Positions 17,662 to 26,199 of a DNA stretch of 64,000 nucleotides are shown here, piece by piece. A program made the position numbers and the translations under genes. The notes beneath the pieces were generated by a model, which ran no database searches, was not told where the DNA came from, and saw nothing but the letters and a program-made list of their open reading frames with translations. The stretch's first letter is position 1. Every line of letters begins with the position of its first letter. Origin of the DNA: Streptomyces sp. SAJ15 (GTDB taxonomy: Bacteria; Actinomycetota; Actinomycetes; Streptomycetales; Streptomycetaceae); NCBI RefSeq assembly GCF_007595705.1, contig NZ_NISY01000003.1, positions 62,001-126,000 on the forward strand, in the 5' to 3' direction.

Positions 17662-18828
17662 CTAGGGCTCTCCCGTACGGTGCACCCGCGCGACCCAGTC
17701 GGCGGGTTTGCTGATCTCCGTCTTGGTCGGGAGCGTGTTCGGCGAGGTCCAGACCCGGTTGAAGCCGTCCATGCCGACCTGGTCCACCACCGCCCGCACG
17801 AAGCGCTCACCGTCACGGTACTGCCGCAGCTTGGCGTCGAGTCCCAGCAGTCTGCGCAGCGCCTGGTCGAGCCGGCCGGCGCCCGACGCCCGCCGCTTCT
17901 GGAACTTCTCGCGGATCTCCGCCACGGACGGGACGACGCCCGGGCCGACCCCGTCCATCACGTAGTCCGCGTGGCCCTCCAGCAGCGACATCACGGCGGT
18001 GAGCCGGGCCAGGATCTCCCGCTGCGCCGGGGTCTGCACCAGCTCCACGATGGACCGCCCGCCGCGCTGCCCGTCGCCGTCCTGACCGCCGCCCAGCGAC
18101 TGCACGGCCTCCCGGAACCGCTCCAGCAGCGTGGCCGGGTCCACCTCGGTCTCGCCGAGGAACGCCTGGATCTCGGACTCGAGGTGGTCGCGCAGCCAGG
18201 GCACGGCGGTGAACTGGGTGCGGTGCGTCTCCTCGTGCAGGCACACCCACAGCCGGAAGTCGTGCGGTTCCACGTCGAGCTCGCGCTCCACGTGCACGAT
18301 GTTGGGCGCGACGAGCAGCAGCCGGCCGCCGGCGGGGGAGGCCGCGGGCAGCTCGCGGCTGGGCGGCGCGAAGGTCTCGTACTGGCCGAGCACCCGGGAG
18401 GCGAGGAACGACAGCAGCATGCCCAGCTCCACGCCGGTCACCTTGCCGCCCACCGTGCCGAGCACGGCCCCGCCCGGCACCCCGCCGCGGCGCTCCTGCA
18501 TCTTGCCCAGCAGCGGGCGCAGCACCTCGCGGAAGCCGGCCACGTTGGCCCGGATCCAGCCCGCCCGGTCGACCACCAGGACGGGGGTGTCCGCCGCGCT
18601 CGGGGCGCCGGCCCGCCCGCCGCCCGGTTCTCCGCCGCCCGCGCCGTCGGGGAACATCCGCGTGAAGGCGCGTACGTGCTCCTCCGACGCCTTGGCGTGC
18701 CGGCGCAGCTCGGCGACGACGGCCCGCGCCTCGTCCCGGCTCACCTCGGGCCCCGGCCGCACCAGCCGGGTCGCGGTCGCCACCGCGAGGTTCCAGTCGA
18801 CCATCTCCGCATCACCGAGGCTCGTCAT
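17662..18828 (-). CDS. DUF2342 zincin-like metalloprotease
   Basis: A 388-residue protein of the actinobacterial DUF2342 family (sometimes annotated coenzyme F420 biosynthesis-associated protein). Seen: L-H-E-E-T-H-R-T-Q-F with the H-E-x-x-H zinc motif near residue 200, a downstream E in L-L-E-G-H-A-D-Y-V-M-D, and R-E-K-F-Q-K-R-R. No signal peptide or membrane span, so it is probably cytoplasmic. Natural substrate unknown. It lies between the carboxypeptidase and tilS on the same strand, an arrangement typical of Streptomyces and mycobacteria. Confidence 0.88.
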   Translation of the reverse strand: MTSLGDAEMVDWNLAVATATRLVRPGPEVSRDEARAVVAELRRHAKASEEHVRAFTRMFPDGAGGGEPGGGRAGAPSAADTPVLVVDRAGWIRANVAGFREVLRPLLGKMQERRGGVPGGAVLGTVGGKVTGVELGMLLSFLASRVLGQYETFAPPSRELPAASPAGGRLLLVAPNIVHVERELDVEPHDFRLWVCLHEETHRTQFTAVPWLRDHLESEIQAFLGETEVDPATLLERFREAVQSLGGGQDGDGQRGGRSIVELVQTPAQREILARLTAVMSLLEGHADYVMDGVGPGVVPSVAEIREKFQKRRASGAGRLDQALRRLLGLDAKLRQYRDGERFVRAVVDQVGMDGFNRVWTSPNTLPTKTEISKPADWVARVHRTGEP

Positions 18829-18921
18829 GGCTTCACGGTACGTGGGACGCGGGGCGTGTGGGAGGAGTCGCCGGCTTCGTCCCGGCCACGACGGGGCGGC
18901 CGGCGCTCACACCCGTGGTCG

Positions 18922-20436
18922 TCAACGGCAGCCGCAGGAGGCCACCGCCGAGGCCAGGCGGTCCAGGGCGCGCTGGGCGGCCTGGGGATCGGTGGTGCCG
19001 GTGGTCATGAAGGCGAAGACCAGCAGCCGCCCGTCGGCGTCCACGACGGTGCCGGTGAGGGTGTTGACGCCGGTCAGGGTGCCGGACTTGGCACGCACCA
19101 CGCCCCGGCCGGCCGCGTCCTCGGCCCAACGGCCGCGGAGGGTGCCGGTGAAGCCCGCCACCGGCAGCCCCGTCACGACCGGGCGCAGCTCGGGGTGTTC
19201 CCGGCCGGCGGCCCGGACCAGGACCTGGGCGAGCAGCCGCGCGGAGACCCGGTCCGCCCGGTCCAGGCCGCTGCCGTCGGCGAACCGGGCACCCGCCACC
19301 GGCACTCCCAGCCGCTTGAGCCGGGCGCTGACGGCCCGGGAGGCGCCGTGGAAGCTGGCGGGCTCGCCGGAGGCGTGGGCGGTGTGCCGGGCCAGCGCCT
19401 CGGCGATGTCGTTGTCGCTGGTGGTGAGCATCCGCTCGACGAGCGCCGAGAGCGGCTGTGAGCGCACCGCGGCCAGCTCGTCGGCGTTCTTCGGCGCGGT
19501 GTGGCGGGCCGGTTCCTCGCGGACCTCCACGCCGCGGTCGGCGAGCATCTCGGCGAAGATCCCGGCCGCGTCGGCCGCCGGGTCCCCGGCGCGTGGGGCC
19601 GGCCCGTAGGCGCTGTCGTCGAGCCGGCCCTCGTCGACCATGAGGGGGGTGACGGGCGAGATGTTCTCGTTGGGGCCGATGGGGTGCAGCACGGGGCCGG
19701 AGTAGAGCGAGGTGTCGTAGTCCAGCCGGATCCCGTCGATCCCCCGCCGCTTCAGCGTCCGCGCGGTGGCGTCGGCCAGCTCGCGCAGGCTGGCGGGGGC
19801 GTCGGGGCCGTCGACACGACGGGCGGTCAGGGTGGGGTCGCCGCCGCCGACGAGCACCACCCGATCCGGGTGGTCGGGGTCGGCCACGACCCGGGTGGTG
19901 AGGCGGTGCCCGGGGCCCAGCGCGGAGAGCGCGGCGGCGCCGGTGGCCACCTTGATGGCCGAGGCGGGGGTGGTGCCGGAGTCCGCCTCGGCGCCGTAGA
20001 CCTGCTGGCCGGTGGCGGCGTCGAGGACGGACGCGGTGCGCACCGGTCCCAGTGCCGGGTCCTTCAGCAGCGGTTCGAGAGCGTCGGCGAGCCCGGGCCA
20101 GGTGGGCGGCGGCAGCGCGTCCTGGCCGCCGGCCTCGCCGCCCCGGTCGCGGGGGCCGGTGAGCGCGCCCAGCGGGGCGAGCACCGGCGCGGCGCCGGGC
20201 GGGGAGGCGGGGCGGACGTGACGCTCGCCACCCGTACGGCGGTCTTCGGCGGCGCGGGCGCGCTCGGCCGTACGCTGGCCCGAGTCCCAGGGCCCGGCCA
20301 CCACCACCGTTCCGGTGGCGACCGCCAGTCCGACGACGGCCGACAGCGCGGTCAGCCGCCAGGTCTCACGCTGCGCCCGGGTGGCACCTCGCCACCCGTC
20401 AAGACATCTGACCTGCCACGATCTGGCCTCAGGCAC
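18922..20436 (-). CDS. dacB: D-alanyl-D-alanine carboxypeptidase/endopeptidase (PBP4/DacB family)
   Basis: A 504-residue penicillin-binding protein trimming peptidoglycan stem peptides. The GTG at 20436 has GGGG about 9 bases upstream; a longer frame reaches 20481. An uncleaved-looking signal anchor lies at about 26-47 and is followed by a Pro/Gly-rich linker. Active-site motifs: S-A-I-K at 159-162 (Ser159 nucleophile), S-D-N in L-T-T-S-D-N-D-I, and K-S-G in [10 protein letters not shown]. It is divergent from ppa with an 86-base gap. Confidence 0.93.
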   Translation of the reverse strand: MPEARSWQVRCLDGWRGATRAQRETWRLTALSAVVGLAVATGTVVVAGPWDSGQRTAERARAAEDRRTGGERHVRPASPPGAAPVLAPLGALTGPRDRGGEAGGQDALPPPTWPGLADALEPLLKDPALGPVRTASVLDAATGQQVYGAEADSGTTPASAIKVATGAAALSALGPGHRLTTRVVADPDHPDRVVLVGGGDPTLTARRVDGPDAPASLRELADATARTLKRRGIDGIRLDYDTSLYSGPVLHPIGPNENISPVTPLMVDEGRLDDSAYGPAPRAGDPAADAAGIFAEMLADRGVEVREEPARHTAPKNADELAAVRSQPLSALVERMLTTSDNDIAEALARHTAHASGEPASFHGASRAVSARLKRLGVPVAGARFADGSGLDRADRVSARLLAQVLVRAAGREHPELRPVVTGLPVAGFTGTLRGRWAEDAAGRGVVRAKSGTLTGVNTLTGTVVDADGRLLVFAFMTTGTTDPQAAQRALDRLASAVASCGCR

Positions 20437-20522
20437 GTCGGACCAGCCCCTTTCGCCACCACACACCTGCGTGGGGGACACTTAATCACCAGACGTATGT
20501 GTTGATCATGGAGGAGCCACCC

Positions 20523-21017
20523 GTGGAGTTCGACGTCACCATCGAGATCCCGAAGGGTTCGCGGAACAAGTACGAGGTGGACCACGAGACCGGTCGGATC
20601 CGCCTGGACCGCCGACTCTTCACGTCGACCAGCTACCCGGCTGACTACGGGTTCGTCGAGGGCACCCTGGGCGAGGACGGCGACCCGCTGGACGCCCTGG
20701 TCATTCTGGACGAGCCGACCTTCCCGGGTTGCCTCATCAAGTGCCGCGCCATCGGCATGTTCCGGATGACCGACGAGGCCGGCGGCGACGACAAGCTGCT
20801 GTGCGTGCCGGCGTCCGACCCGCGCGTCGAGCACCTGCGGGACATCCACCACGTCTCGGAGTTCGACCGCCTGGAGATCCAGCACTTCTTCGAGGTCTAC
20901 AAGGACCTGGAGCCGGGCAAGTCCGTCGAGGGCGCCAGCTGGGTCGGCCGCGCCGAGGCCGAGGCCGAGGTCGAGGCGTCCGTCAAGCGCCTTGAGGCCG
21001 CCGGCGGCGCGCACTGA
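20523..21017 (+). CDS. ppa: Inorganic pyrophosphatase (family I)
   Basis: A 164-residue enzyme hydrolysing pyrophosphate from biosynthetic reactions. The GTG at 20523 is set by GGAGG 8 bases upstream and the family start [10 protein letters not shown]; the ATG at 20499 lies before that site. The metal-binding acidic cluster E-D-G-D-P-L-D is at 51-57 and K-Y-E-V-D-H-E-T-G at 16-24. Residues from about 145 are a Glu/Ala-rich helix. Monocistronic, with a strong hairpin after it. Confidence 0.97.
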   Translation: MEFDVTIEIPKGSRNKYEVDHETGRIRLDRRLFTSTSYPADYGFVEGTLGEDGDPLDALVILDEPTFPGCLIKCRAIGMFRMTDEAGGDDKLLCVPASDPRVEHLRDIHHVSEFDRLEIQHFFEVYKDLEPGKSVEGASWVGRAEAEAEVEASVKRLEAAGGAH

Positions 21018-21378
21018 GCCATAGCGCTGTCGCGCGATAGCGCGCACCGGCGCTCAGGGGCGGGCCGGGGGACCAGATCCCCCGGCCCGCCCCTTCTCAT
21101 GCCCGGTGCCGCCGCGCGGAGGCCCGGGCGTGCCGGGCCGGAAACCGAGGGACGGCCATCAGGCCGGCCGCGGCGGGGACCCGTACGGCGGGGACCGGCG
21201 GCGCGCCTCGGCTCCGTCGCCGCTCGGCGGGACGCGGCCGGTTCGCACCGCCGGTCTCCACCACCGGGGTCGCGCGCCGTCGCGGCGGGATGGATTCCCC
21301 GAACCCGGACGGAGACCCCAAGCCCGGCCATGAGGGCGTCGCGGCCGGCGGCTTAACCCGTCGCGAGGGCGGGAGGGC
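21018..21378. other. Intergenic region between convergent ppa and ThrE genes
   Basis: Beyond the ppa terminator (21057-21093) no supported gene is seen. The frames on both strands are Pro/Arg-rich shadows. Confidence 0.6.
21057..21093 (+). terminator. Terminator after ppa
   Basis: Fifteen-bp perfect stem: GGGGCGGGCCGGGGG pairs with its complement around a 7-base loop, 40 bases after the ppa stop, followed by TTCTC. Confidence 0.85.
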
Positions 21379-23142
21379 TCAGAAGCCGCGGGTGCGCTTG
21401 GCCGCCCGGCGGGCCTCCACGCGGTGCGGTTCCAGCCGCGGCGGGCGGATGAAGAGCCGCGCCACCTCGTTACCGAGATTCACCCCGATGGCGATGGCCA
21501 GCGCGAGCGCGGCCGCGCGGGTGAGGTGGGCGATGCCCGGGTCCAGCTCGCCCTGGGCGAGCGAGAGCAGTCCGAAGTAGGTGGCGCTACCGGGCAGCAG
21601 CGGGCCGATGGCCGCGGTGACGTACGGCAGCGCGGAGGCGTAGCGGTAGCGGGACAGCAACTGGCCGAAGAGGCCGACCAGGCCGGCGGCGACCGTGGTG
21701 GCGGCGACGGCCGGGACGCCGGCCGTGTCGTGCAGCGCGGCGTAGATCACCCAGGCGACGCCCCCGTTGAGGGTGGCGAACAGCAGGGTGTGACGCTCCT
21801 GCTGGAGCAGCACGCAGAAGGCGAAGACCAGCAGCATGGCGGCGAGCGTCTGCGTCACCGGCCGCTCCACGTGTTTGAGCGCCGCCTCGGGGTTGAGCTT
21901 GGCGTTCAGCTGGACGCCGCCGTAGAGCACGGTCAGCACGCCGCAGACGATGCCGACGATCAGATAGCCGACCTCCAGCAGCCGGGCGGAGGCCGTGATG
22001 TAGTAGCCGGTCAGCCCGTCCTGGACGCCGGCGACCAGCGCTCGCCCCGGGATCAGGGCGAACAGCCCACCGGTGATCACCGCGGACGCCTGGAGTCCGG
22101 CGTGCGCCAGGCTCAGCGCGACCCCCATCGCGGCGGGCGGCATGGCGGCCGCGACGAACTGGTAGAACTCCGGCAACCCGCGTCCGGAGGCCAGCCAGGC
22201 CAGCCGGTCGCCGAGCATCGCGCCGATCGCCGCGGCGAGGAAGACCTCGGCGCCGCCGCCGACCAGCACGCTGCCCGCGCCGGCGAGCACGCCGCTGGCC
22301 AGGGTGAGCGCCCAGCCGGGGTAGGGGTGGCGGTTACGGCGGATCTCGGCGAGCCGGCGGTACGCCTCCTCCAGGGTGACCGTCTCGGCGGTGATGTCGT
22401 GGACGAGCCGGAAGACGGCCGCCAGCCGGGTGTAGTCGGTGCCCCGGCGGCGCACCGTCCGGCTCGCGGTCACCGGGTCGTCGACCAGCGAGGGCTGGTA
22501 GGAGACCGAGAGCAGGGTGAAGGTGACGGTGGGTTCGCAGCGGTCCAGCTTGTAGGCGTGCGCCACGCCGAGCATCGCGGCCTCGACGTCCTCGGCGTTC
22601 TCGCCGCCGGCCAGCAGCAGTTCGCCGATGCGGAGTGTGAGGTCGAGCACACGCGGCACGGCGGGCCCGGTCTCGTCGTGCTTCTCGGGCCGCTCGGGCG
22701 TCGGGCGCTCCCCGATCGGGGTGCGCAGCATGGTGCGCATCCGGTCCTGCCAGGGGGCGTCCTTGGTCAGCCGGATCACCGGGACGCCGTGCGGCGGGGT
22801 CAGCACCGGGATGCTGCCGGTGGTGGAGGAGCTGGTCGTCACGCCGGGTGGCGGGGTGAAGGCCGAGCCCTCCGGCTCGCCGTGCGGCTCGGTGGTCAGC
22901 CCCTCGGGGACGGCGAACTCCGAGGTGGGGTGCTCGTCCTCGGGCGGCGGCGGCAGCGGCACGCCCAGCGGCGGGGTGAAGGCGCTGTGCGCCTCGTCAG
23001 AGGTGGGCTTGCGGTCCTCGGGACCGGGTGGCACGGGCGGCACCGGTGGCACGGGCGGCACCGGTGGCTGGGCCGCCCGGCTCGCCGGCACCCCCGACTC
23101 CCGTGCGCCGCCCCGCTCGGGGGTGTGGTCTGGTTCCGCCAC
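21379..23142 (-). CDS. ThrE-family threonine/serine exporter
   Basis: A 587-residue membrane protein. Residues 1-150 are a disordered Pro/Gly/Glu-rich cytoplasmic region containing two or three P-P-x-G-V repeats; about 160-410 is the ThrE N-terminal domain (PF06738) with the conserved amphipathic start (R-I-G-E-L-L-L-A-G-G-E-N-A-E-D) and five or so spans; about 430-560 is the second ThrE domain with four or five spans. ThrE homologues export threonine and serine. The GTG at 23142 has GAGGAG 8 bases upstream. It is monocistronic. Confidence 0.87.
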   Translation of the reverse strand: MAEPDHTPERGGARESGVPASRAAQPPVPPVPPVPPVPPGPEDRKPTSDEAHSAFTPPLGVPLPPPPEDEHPTSEFAVPEGLTTEPHGEPEGSAFTPPPGVTTSSSTTGSIPVLTPPHGVPVIRLTKDAPWQDRMRTMLRTPIGERPTPERPEKHDETGPAVPRVLDLTLRIGELLLAGGENAEDVEAAMLGVAHAYKLDRCEPTVTFTLLSVSYQPSLVDDPVTASRTVRRRGTDYTRLAAVFRLVHDITAETVTLEEAYRRLAEIRRNRHPYPGWALTLASGVLAGAGSVLVGGGAEVFLAAAIGAMLGDRLAWLASGRGLPEFYQFVAAAMPPAAMGVALSLAHAGLQASAVITGGLFALIPGRALVAGVQDGLTGYYITASARLLEVGYLIVGIVCGVLTVLYGGVQLNAKLNPEAALKHVERPVTQTLAAMLLVFAFCVLLQQERHTLLFATLNGGVAWVIYAALHDTAGVPAVAATTVAAGLVGLFGQLLSRYRYASALPYVTAAIGPLLPGSATYFGLLSLAQGELDPGIAHLTRAAALALAIAIGVNLGNEVARLFIRPPRLEPHRVEARRAAKRTRGF

Positions 23143-23296
23143 CGCTCGCTCCTCGTGCCCTCATACGCCTCCCGGCCGCTGTCACAGCAACCATGCACGA
23201 TCGCTGGTGCGCCTGCCCAGCGGGCCCCCGAACAAGCGTCTAGGAGCGCGCGGCGACGGACTCGGGTAACCGGTTTCGCCGGCCCCCACACGGCCG

Positions 23297-23328
23297 GCGG
23301 GCCCCTGGACAGGTGTCCAGGGGCCCGC
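23297..23328 (-). terminator. Terminator downstream of the DedA gene
   Basis: Perfect 14-bp stem GCGGGCCCCTGGAC with its complement around AGGT. It lies 95 bases beyond the DedA stop (23423). Confidence 0.75.
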
Positions 23329-23422
23329 TGGGGGTGCTTCTCCGGCCACGGCCGCCGGGCGCGGGGCTCCCGCGGGCGGTCCGGGGCGGCCGGGTCGGCG
23401 CGACGGAGTCAGCGCGACGGGG

Positions 23423-24133
23423 TCAGCGCTTGGCGTGGCGCCCGCGCTGCACCGGGGGCTGCGGGGGCTGCGGGCCGGTGGCCCCCATGGGGGGCGCGGC
23501 GGCGGCCGCCTTCTTGCCCTGGCGGCGGGCCTTGAGGTACTCGATCACGATCGGGATCACCGAGATGAGCACGATGCCGACCAGCATCGCCTCGATGTTG
23601 TCGCGCACGACGGCGGTCTTGCCCAGCAGCGCGCCCAGCACGGTGACGCCCGCGCCCCACAGCACTCCGCCGATGATGTTGAAGATCAGGAAGGAGCGGT
23701 AGTTCATCCGGCTCACGCCGGCGATGATCGGCGTGAAGGTGCGGACGACGGGCACGAAGCGGGCCAGGACCAGCGACTTGGGACCGTGCTTCTCGAAGAA
23801 CTCGTGGGCCTTCTCCACGTTCTCCTGCTTGAAGAACTTGGAGTCCGGGCGCCGGAACAGCGAGGGCCCGACTTTTCTGCCGAAGAGATAGCCCACCTGG
23901 TCACCGAGGATCGCGGCGGCCACGATGCCCAGGCACATCAGCCACAGCTCCGTGGAGAGCTGGTCGGTGGTGATCAGCAGGCCGGTGGTGAACAGCAGCG
24001 AGTCACCGGGCAGGAAGAAGCCGATGAGCAGGCCCGACTCGGCGAAGACGATCGCCATGACACCCCACGGGCCGAAGGTGTCGATCAGATGGTTTGCGTC
24101 CAGCCAACTGGGTCCGAGCGCGAGTGTGGTCAC
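23423..24133 (-). CDS. DedA/VTT-family membrane protein
   Basis: A 236-residue protein with the SNARE-associated (VTT) domain: F-A-E-S-G-L-L-I-G-F-F-L-P-G-D near residue 30, G-D-Q-V-G-Y-L-F-G-R near 80, and R-F-V-P-V-V-R-T-F-T-P near 125, the conserved membrane-embedded arginines and prolines of DedA proteins. The family takes part in undecaprenyl phosphate or phospholipid recycling. The C-terminal 35 residues are a basic Ala/Pro/Gln tail. GTG start with AGGAG about 10 bases upstream. Confidence 0.9.
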   Translation of the reverse strand: MTTLALGPSWLDANHLIDTFGPWGVMAIVFAESGLLIGFFLPGDSLLFTTGLLITTDQLSTELWLMCLGIVAAAILGDQVGYLFGRKVGPSLFRRPDSKFFKQENVEKAHEFFEKHGPKSLVLARFVPVVRTFTPIIAGVSRMNYRSFLIFNIIGGVLWGAGVTVLGALLGKTAVVRDNIEAMLVGIVLISVIPIVIEYLKARRQGKKAAAAAPPMGATGPQPPQPPVQRGRHAKR

Positions 24134-24428
24134 GGGTGACAGGCTCCTGGGTCGAGTGGTGCAGGCTCGTGCGAGGCCCGGCCGCAGGTGAGTGGGGCAG
24201 ACGGCGGACGCGGTGCATGGATGGTGCCGCCCAAAATATCAACGCCAGACCCCGGACTCCGGTTCCAGTGGCCCCACCGTCTCCCGCCGCGCTCCGCCCG
24301 GCGCTCGTCACGCCCCGTCGGCGCACCGTCGGCTCACCGTCGGCGCCCCACCGTGACGCCCCGTGACGCCCCGCGCGGACGCGCGCGGCGGCGCGGGGCG
24401 CCCCGGGACACCGTGGAGCCCGCCGGCG

Positions 24429-25196
24429 CTACGCGCCCTCCGCGCGGTGGCGGACGTTGGCCAGGATCGCCTCCCGCAGGAAGGCGGCCAGCCCCGGCGC
24501 GGTCGCGTCGTAGAAGGCGGTGAAGCGCTCGTCGGCGACGTACATCTCGGCGAGGCAGCCGTGCATCTCGTACGAGCACTCGTAGTGGTAGCGGGTGATC
24601 TGGGAGCGGTGCTCCTCGGCGAGGTCCGTCGCGGCCGGCGAGTCCGGCGCGGCGCCGGAGGCCATCAGGGCCGCCAGCCGTTCGACGAGCTCCTCCCCCT
24701 CCCGCTTGATCCGCAGCCAGTCCTCCTTGGTGTACGCGGCGGCCCGGCGCTGCGACTCGCGGTAGGCGTCGGTGTCGCCCCAGCGCTGCTCGACCTCCTC
24801 GGCGTACTGGTCCGGGTCGTGGTCCCCGAAGACCTCGAACTTCTCCTCGGGCGTGAGGTTGATGCCCATCGCGCGTGCCTCCATGGCGTGCTCCACGGCC
24901 GCGGCCATCTCCTGCAGTCGGGCGATCCGGGCGGTCAGCAGCTCGTGCTGGCGCCGCAGGTGCTCCCGCGGGTCCGCGTCCGGGTCGTCCAGGAGGGCCG
25001 CGACCTCGTCGAGCGGGAAGCCCAGCTCCCGGTAGAACAGGATCCGCTGCAGCCGGTCGAGGTCGGCGTCGTCGTAACGCCGGTGCCCCGCGCGGCTGCG
25101 GCCGCTCGGCCTGAGCAGCCCGATCTCGTCGTAGTGGTGCAGGGTGCGCACCGTGACGCCGGCGTAGCCCGCCACCTGTCCCACGGAGTAGCTCAT
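24429..25196 (-). CDS. tipA: MerR-family thiopeptide-responsive regulator TipA
   Basis: A 255-residue transcription activator. The MerR helix-turn-helix is at 1-70 (Y-S-V-G-Q-V-A...V-T-V-R-T-L-H-H-Y-D-E-I-G-L-L), the dimerisation coiled coil about 75-108, and the TipAS drug-binding domain from Met110 on. Met110 (M-G-I-N-L-T-P-E-E-K-F) is exactly the internal start known in S. lividans to give TipAS, the short form that sequesters drug. Cys207 and Cys214, which trap thiostrepton covalently, are both present. The start at 25196 is chosen over the long upstream frame. An autoregulated promoter precedes it (25229-25259). Confidence 0.95.
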   Translation of the reverse strand: MSYSVGQVAGYAGVTVRTLHHYDEIGLLRPSGRSRAGHRRYDDADLDRLQRILFYRELGFPLDEVAALLDDPDADPREHLRRQHELLTARIARLQEMAAAVEHAMEARAMGINLTPEEKFEVFGDHDPDQYAEEVEQRWGDTDAYRESQRRAAAYTKEDWLRIKREGEELVERLAALMASGAAPDSPAATDLAEEHRSQITRYHYECSYEMHGCLAEMYVADERFTAFYDATAPGLAAFLREAILANVRHRAEGA

Positions 25197-25228
25197 CGCT
25201 TTCCGCTCCCTCGGTCGGTTCGCGCTCC

Positions 25229-25259
25229 ACGTTCCGCCCTCACGCCGCGTGAGGTGCAA
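25229..25259 (-). promoter_or_regulatory. tipA promoter with MerR-type operator
   Basis: On the minus strand, -35 TTGCAC (25259-25254) and -10 GAACGT (25234-25229) are separated by 19 bp, the long spacer that MerR regulators need. The spacer region holds the palindrome CCTCACGCGGCGTGAGG (25238-25254). This closely matches the published S. lividans ptipA layout, from memory: same -35, same palindrome arms. The lysE-like gene starts 58 bases away on the other strand. Confidence 0.9.
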
Positions 25260-25316
25260 GTCCACATCGCGGAAATCCCCGGGGCGGGAGTGCGGGCCGG
25301 TGCGATCCTGCCGTCC

Positions 25317-26057
25317 ATGCTGGGGATAACCGATCTTTCGACGTATCTGGCGGGGCTCGCCCTGATCATCCTGCTGCCGGGGCCGAACTCCCTCTATGTG
25401 GTCTCCGTGGCGGCCCGGCGCGGGCCGCGCACCGGCTACCGGGCGGCGGGCGGGGTACTCGTCGGCGACACCGTGCTGATGGCGCTGTCGGCCGGCGGGG
25501 TGGCCTCGCTGCTCCAGGCGAGCCCGGTGCTGTTCGCGGTGGTGAAGTTCGCGGGCGCCGGCTATCTGTCCTGGCTCGCGGTGGGCATGCTGCGCGGGGC
25601 CTGGACGCTGTGGCGGGAGCGGGGCGCGCGGGCCGACGCCACGAAGGCCCCCGGGGCTTCGGGGGTTTCCAGGGCTTCCGGAGCTTCCAGGGCTTCCGGG
25701 ACGGCTTCGGTGGCGGGCCCTTCGGACGCCTCCGCGAAGGAGAGGGAGGCGGTCGAGCGACCGTTCCGCCGGGCGGTGGTGATCAGCTTGCTGAACCCCA
25801 AGGCCATCTTGTTCTTCATCTCGTTCTTCGTGCAGTTCGTCGATCCCGAGTACGCCCACCCGGCGCTCTCGTTCGTGGCGCTGGGCGCCTGGGCGCAGCT
25901 GTTCAGCTTCACCTATCTGACCATCCTGATCTTCAGCGGCTCGTTCCTGGCCGCGACCTTCCGCCGTCGCAAGCGGCTGACCGCCGGGCTCTCCGCGGCC
26001 GCGGGCACCGCCTTCCTGGGCTTCGCGGCGAAGCTGTCGCTGAGCGGCGCGGGGTAA
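25317..26057 (+). CDS. LysE/RhtB-family amino acid exporter
   Basis: A 246-residue membrane protein with about six spans and the family motif near the N-terminus (I-L-L-P-G-P-N-S-L-Y-V-V-S-V-A-A-R-R-G, G-x-x-x-G-D). Closest in look to leucine exporter LeuE. The central cytoplasmic loop (about 103-140) carries an inserted Ala/Ser/Gly repeat. The ATG at 25317 is the best in-frame start, but no strong ribosome binding site is visible, so the start is uncertain. It is divergent from tipA and followed by glutamate decarboxylase 142 bases on. Confidence 0.86.
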   Translation: MLGITDLSTYLAGLALIILLPGPNSLYVVSVAARRGPRTGYRAAGGVLVGDTVLMALSAGGVASLLQASPVLFAVVKFAGAGYLSWLAVGMLRGAWTLWRERGARADATKAPGASGVSRASGASRASGTASVAGPSDASAKEREAVERPFRRAVVISLLNPKAILFFISFFVQFVDPEYAHPALSFVALGAWAQLFSFTYLTILIFSGSFLAATFRRRKRLTAGLSAAAGTAFLGFAAKLSLSGAG

Positions 26058-26086
26058 GGAGGTGCCGCGGGGCGTGGTGGTACGCC

Positions 26087-26111
26087 CCTTACGGGAGTCA
26101 TGCCCGTAAGG
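26087..26111 (+). terminator. Small hairpin between lysE-like and gad genes
   Basis: CCTTACGGG and CCCGTAAGG form a 9-bp stem around a 7-base loop, 30 bases after the exporter stop. It may be a weak terminator. Confidence 0.5.
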
Positions 26112-26199
26112 TCGCGATCACCACGGCCCGGACCGGTCGGACCGCACCCGCGCCGGCCCCGGCCGTCCGGGCCGGACCGAGCTGAGGGGCGCGCATCCG

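Noticed and set aside
24429-25859. A 476-residue MerR protein with a long N-terminal extension
   Set aside because: The tipA promoter and the divergent exporter gene occupy the extension; the ATG at 25196 gives the known TipA numbering.
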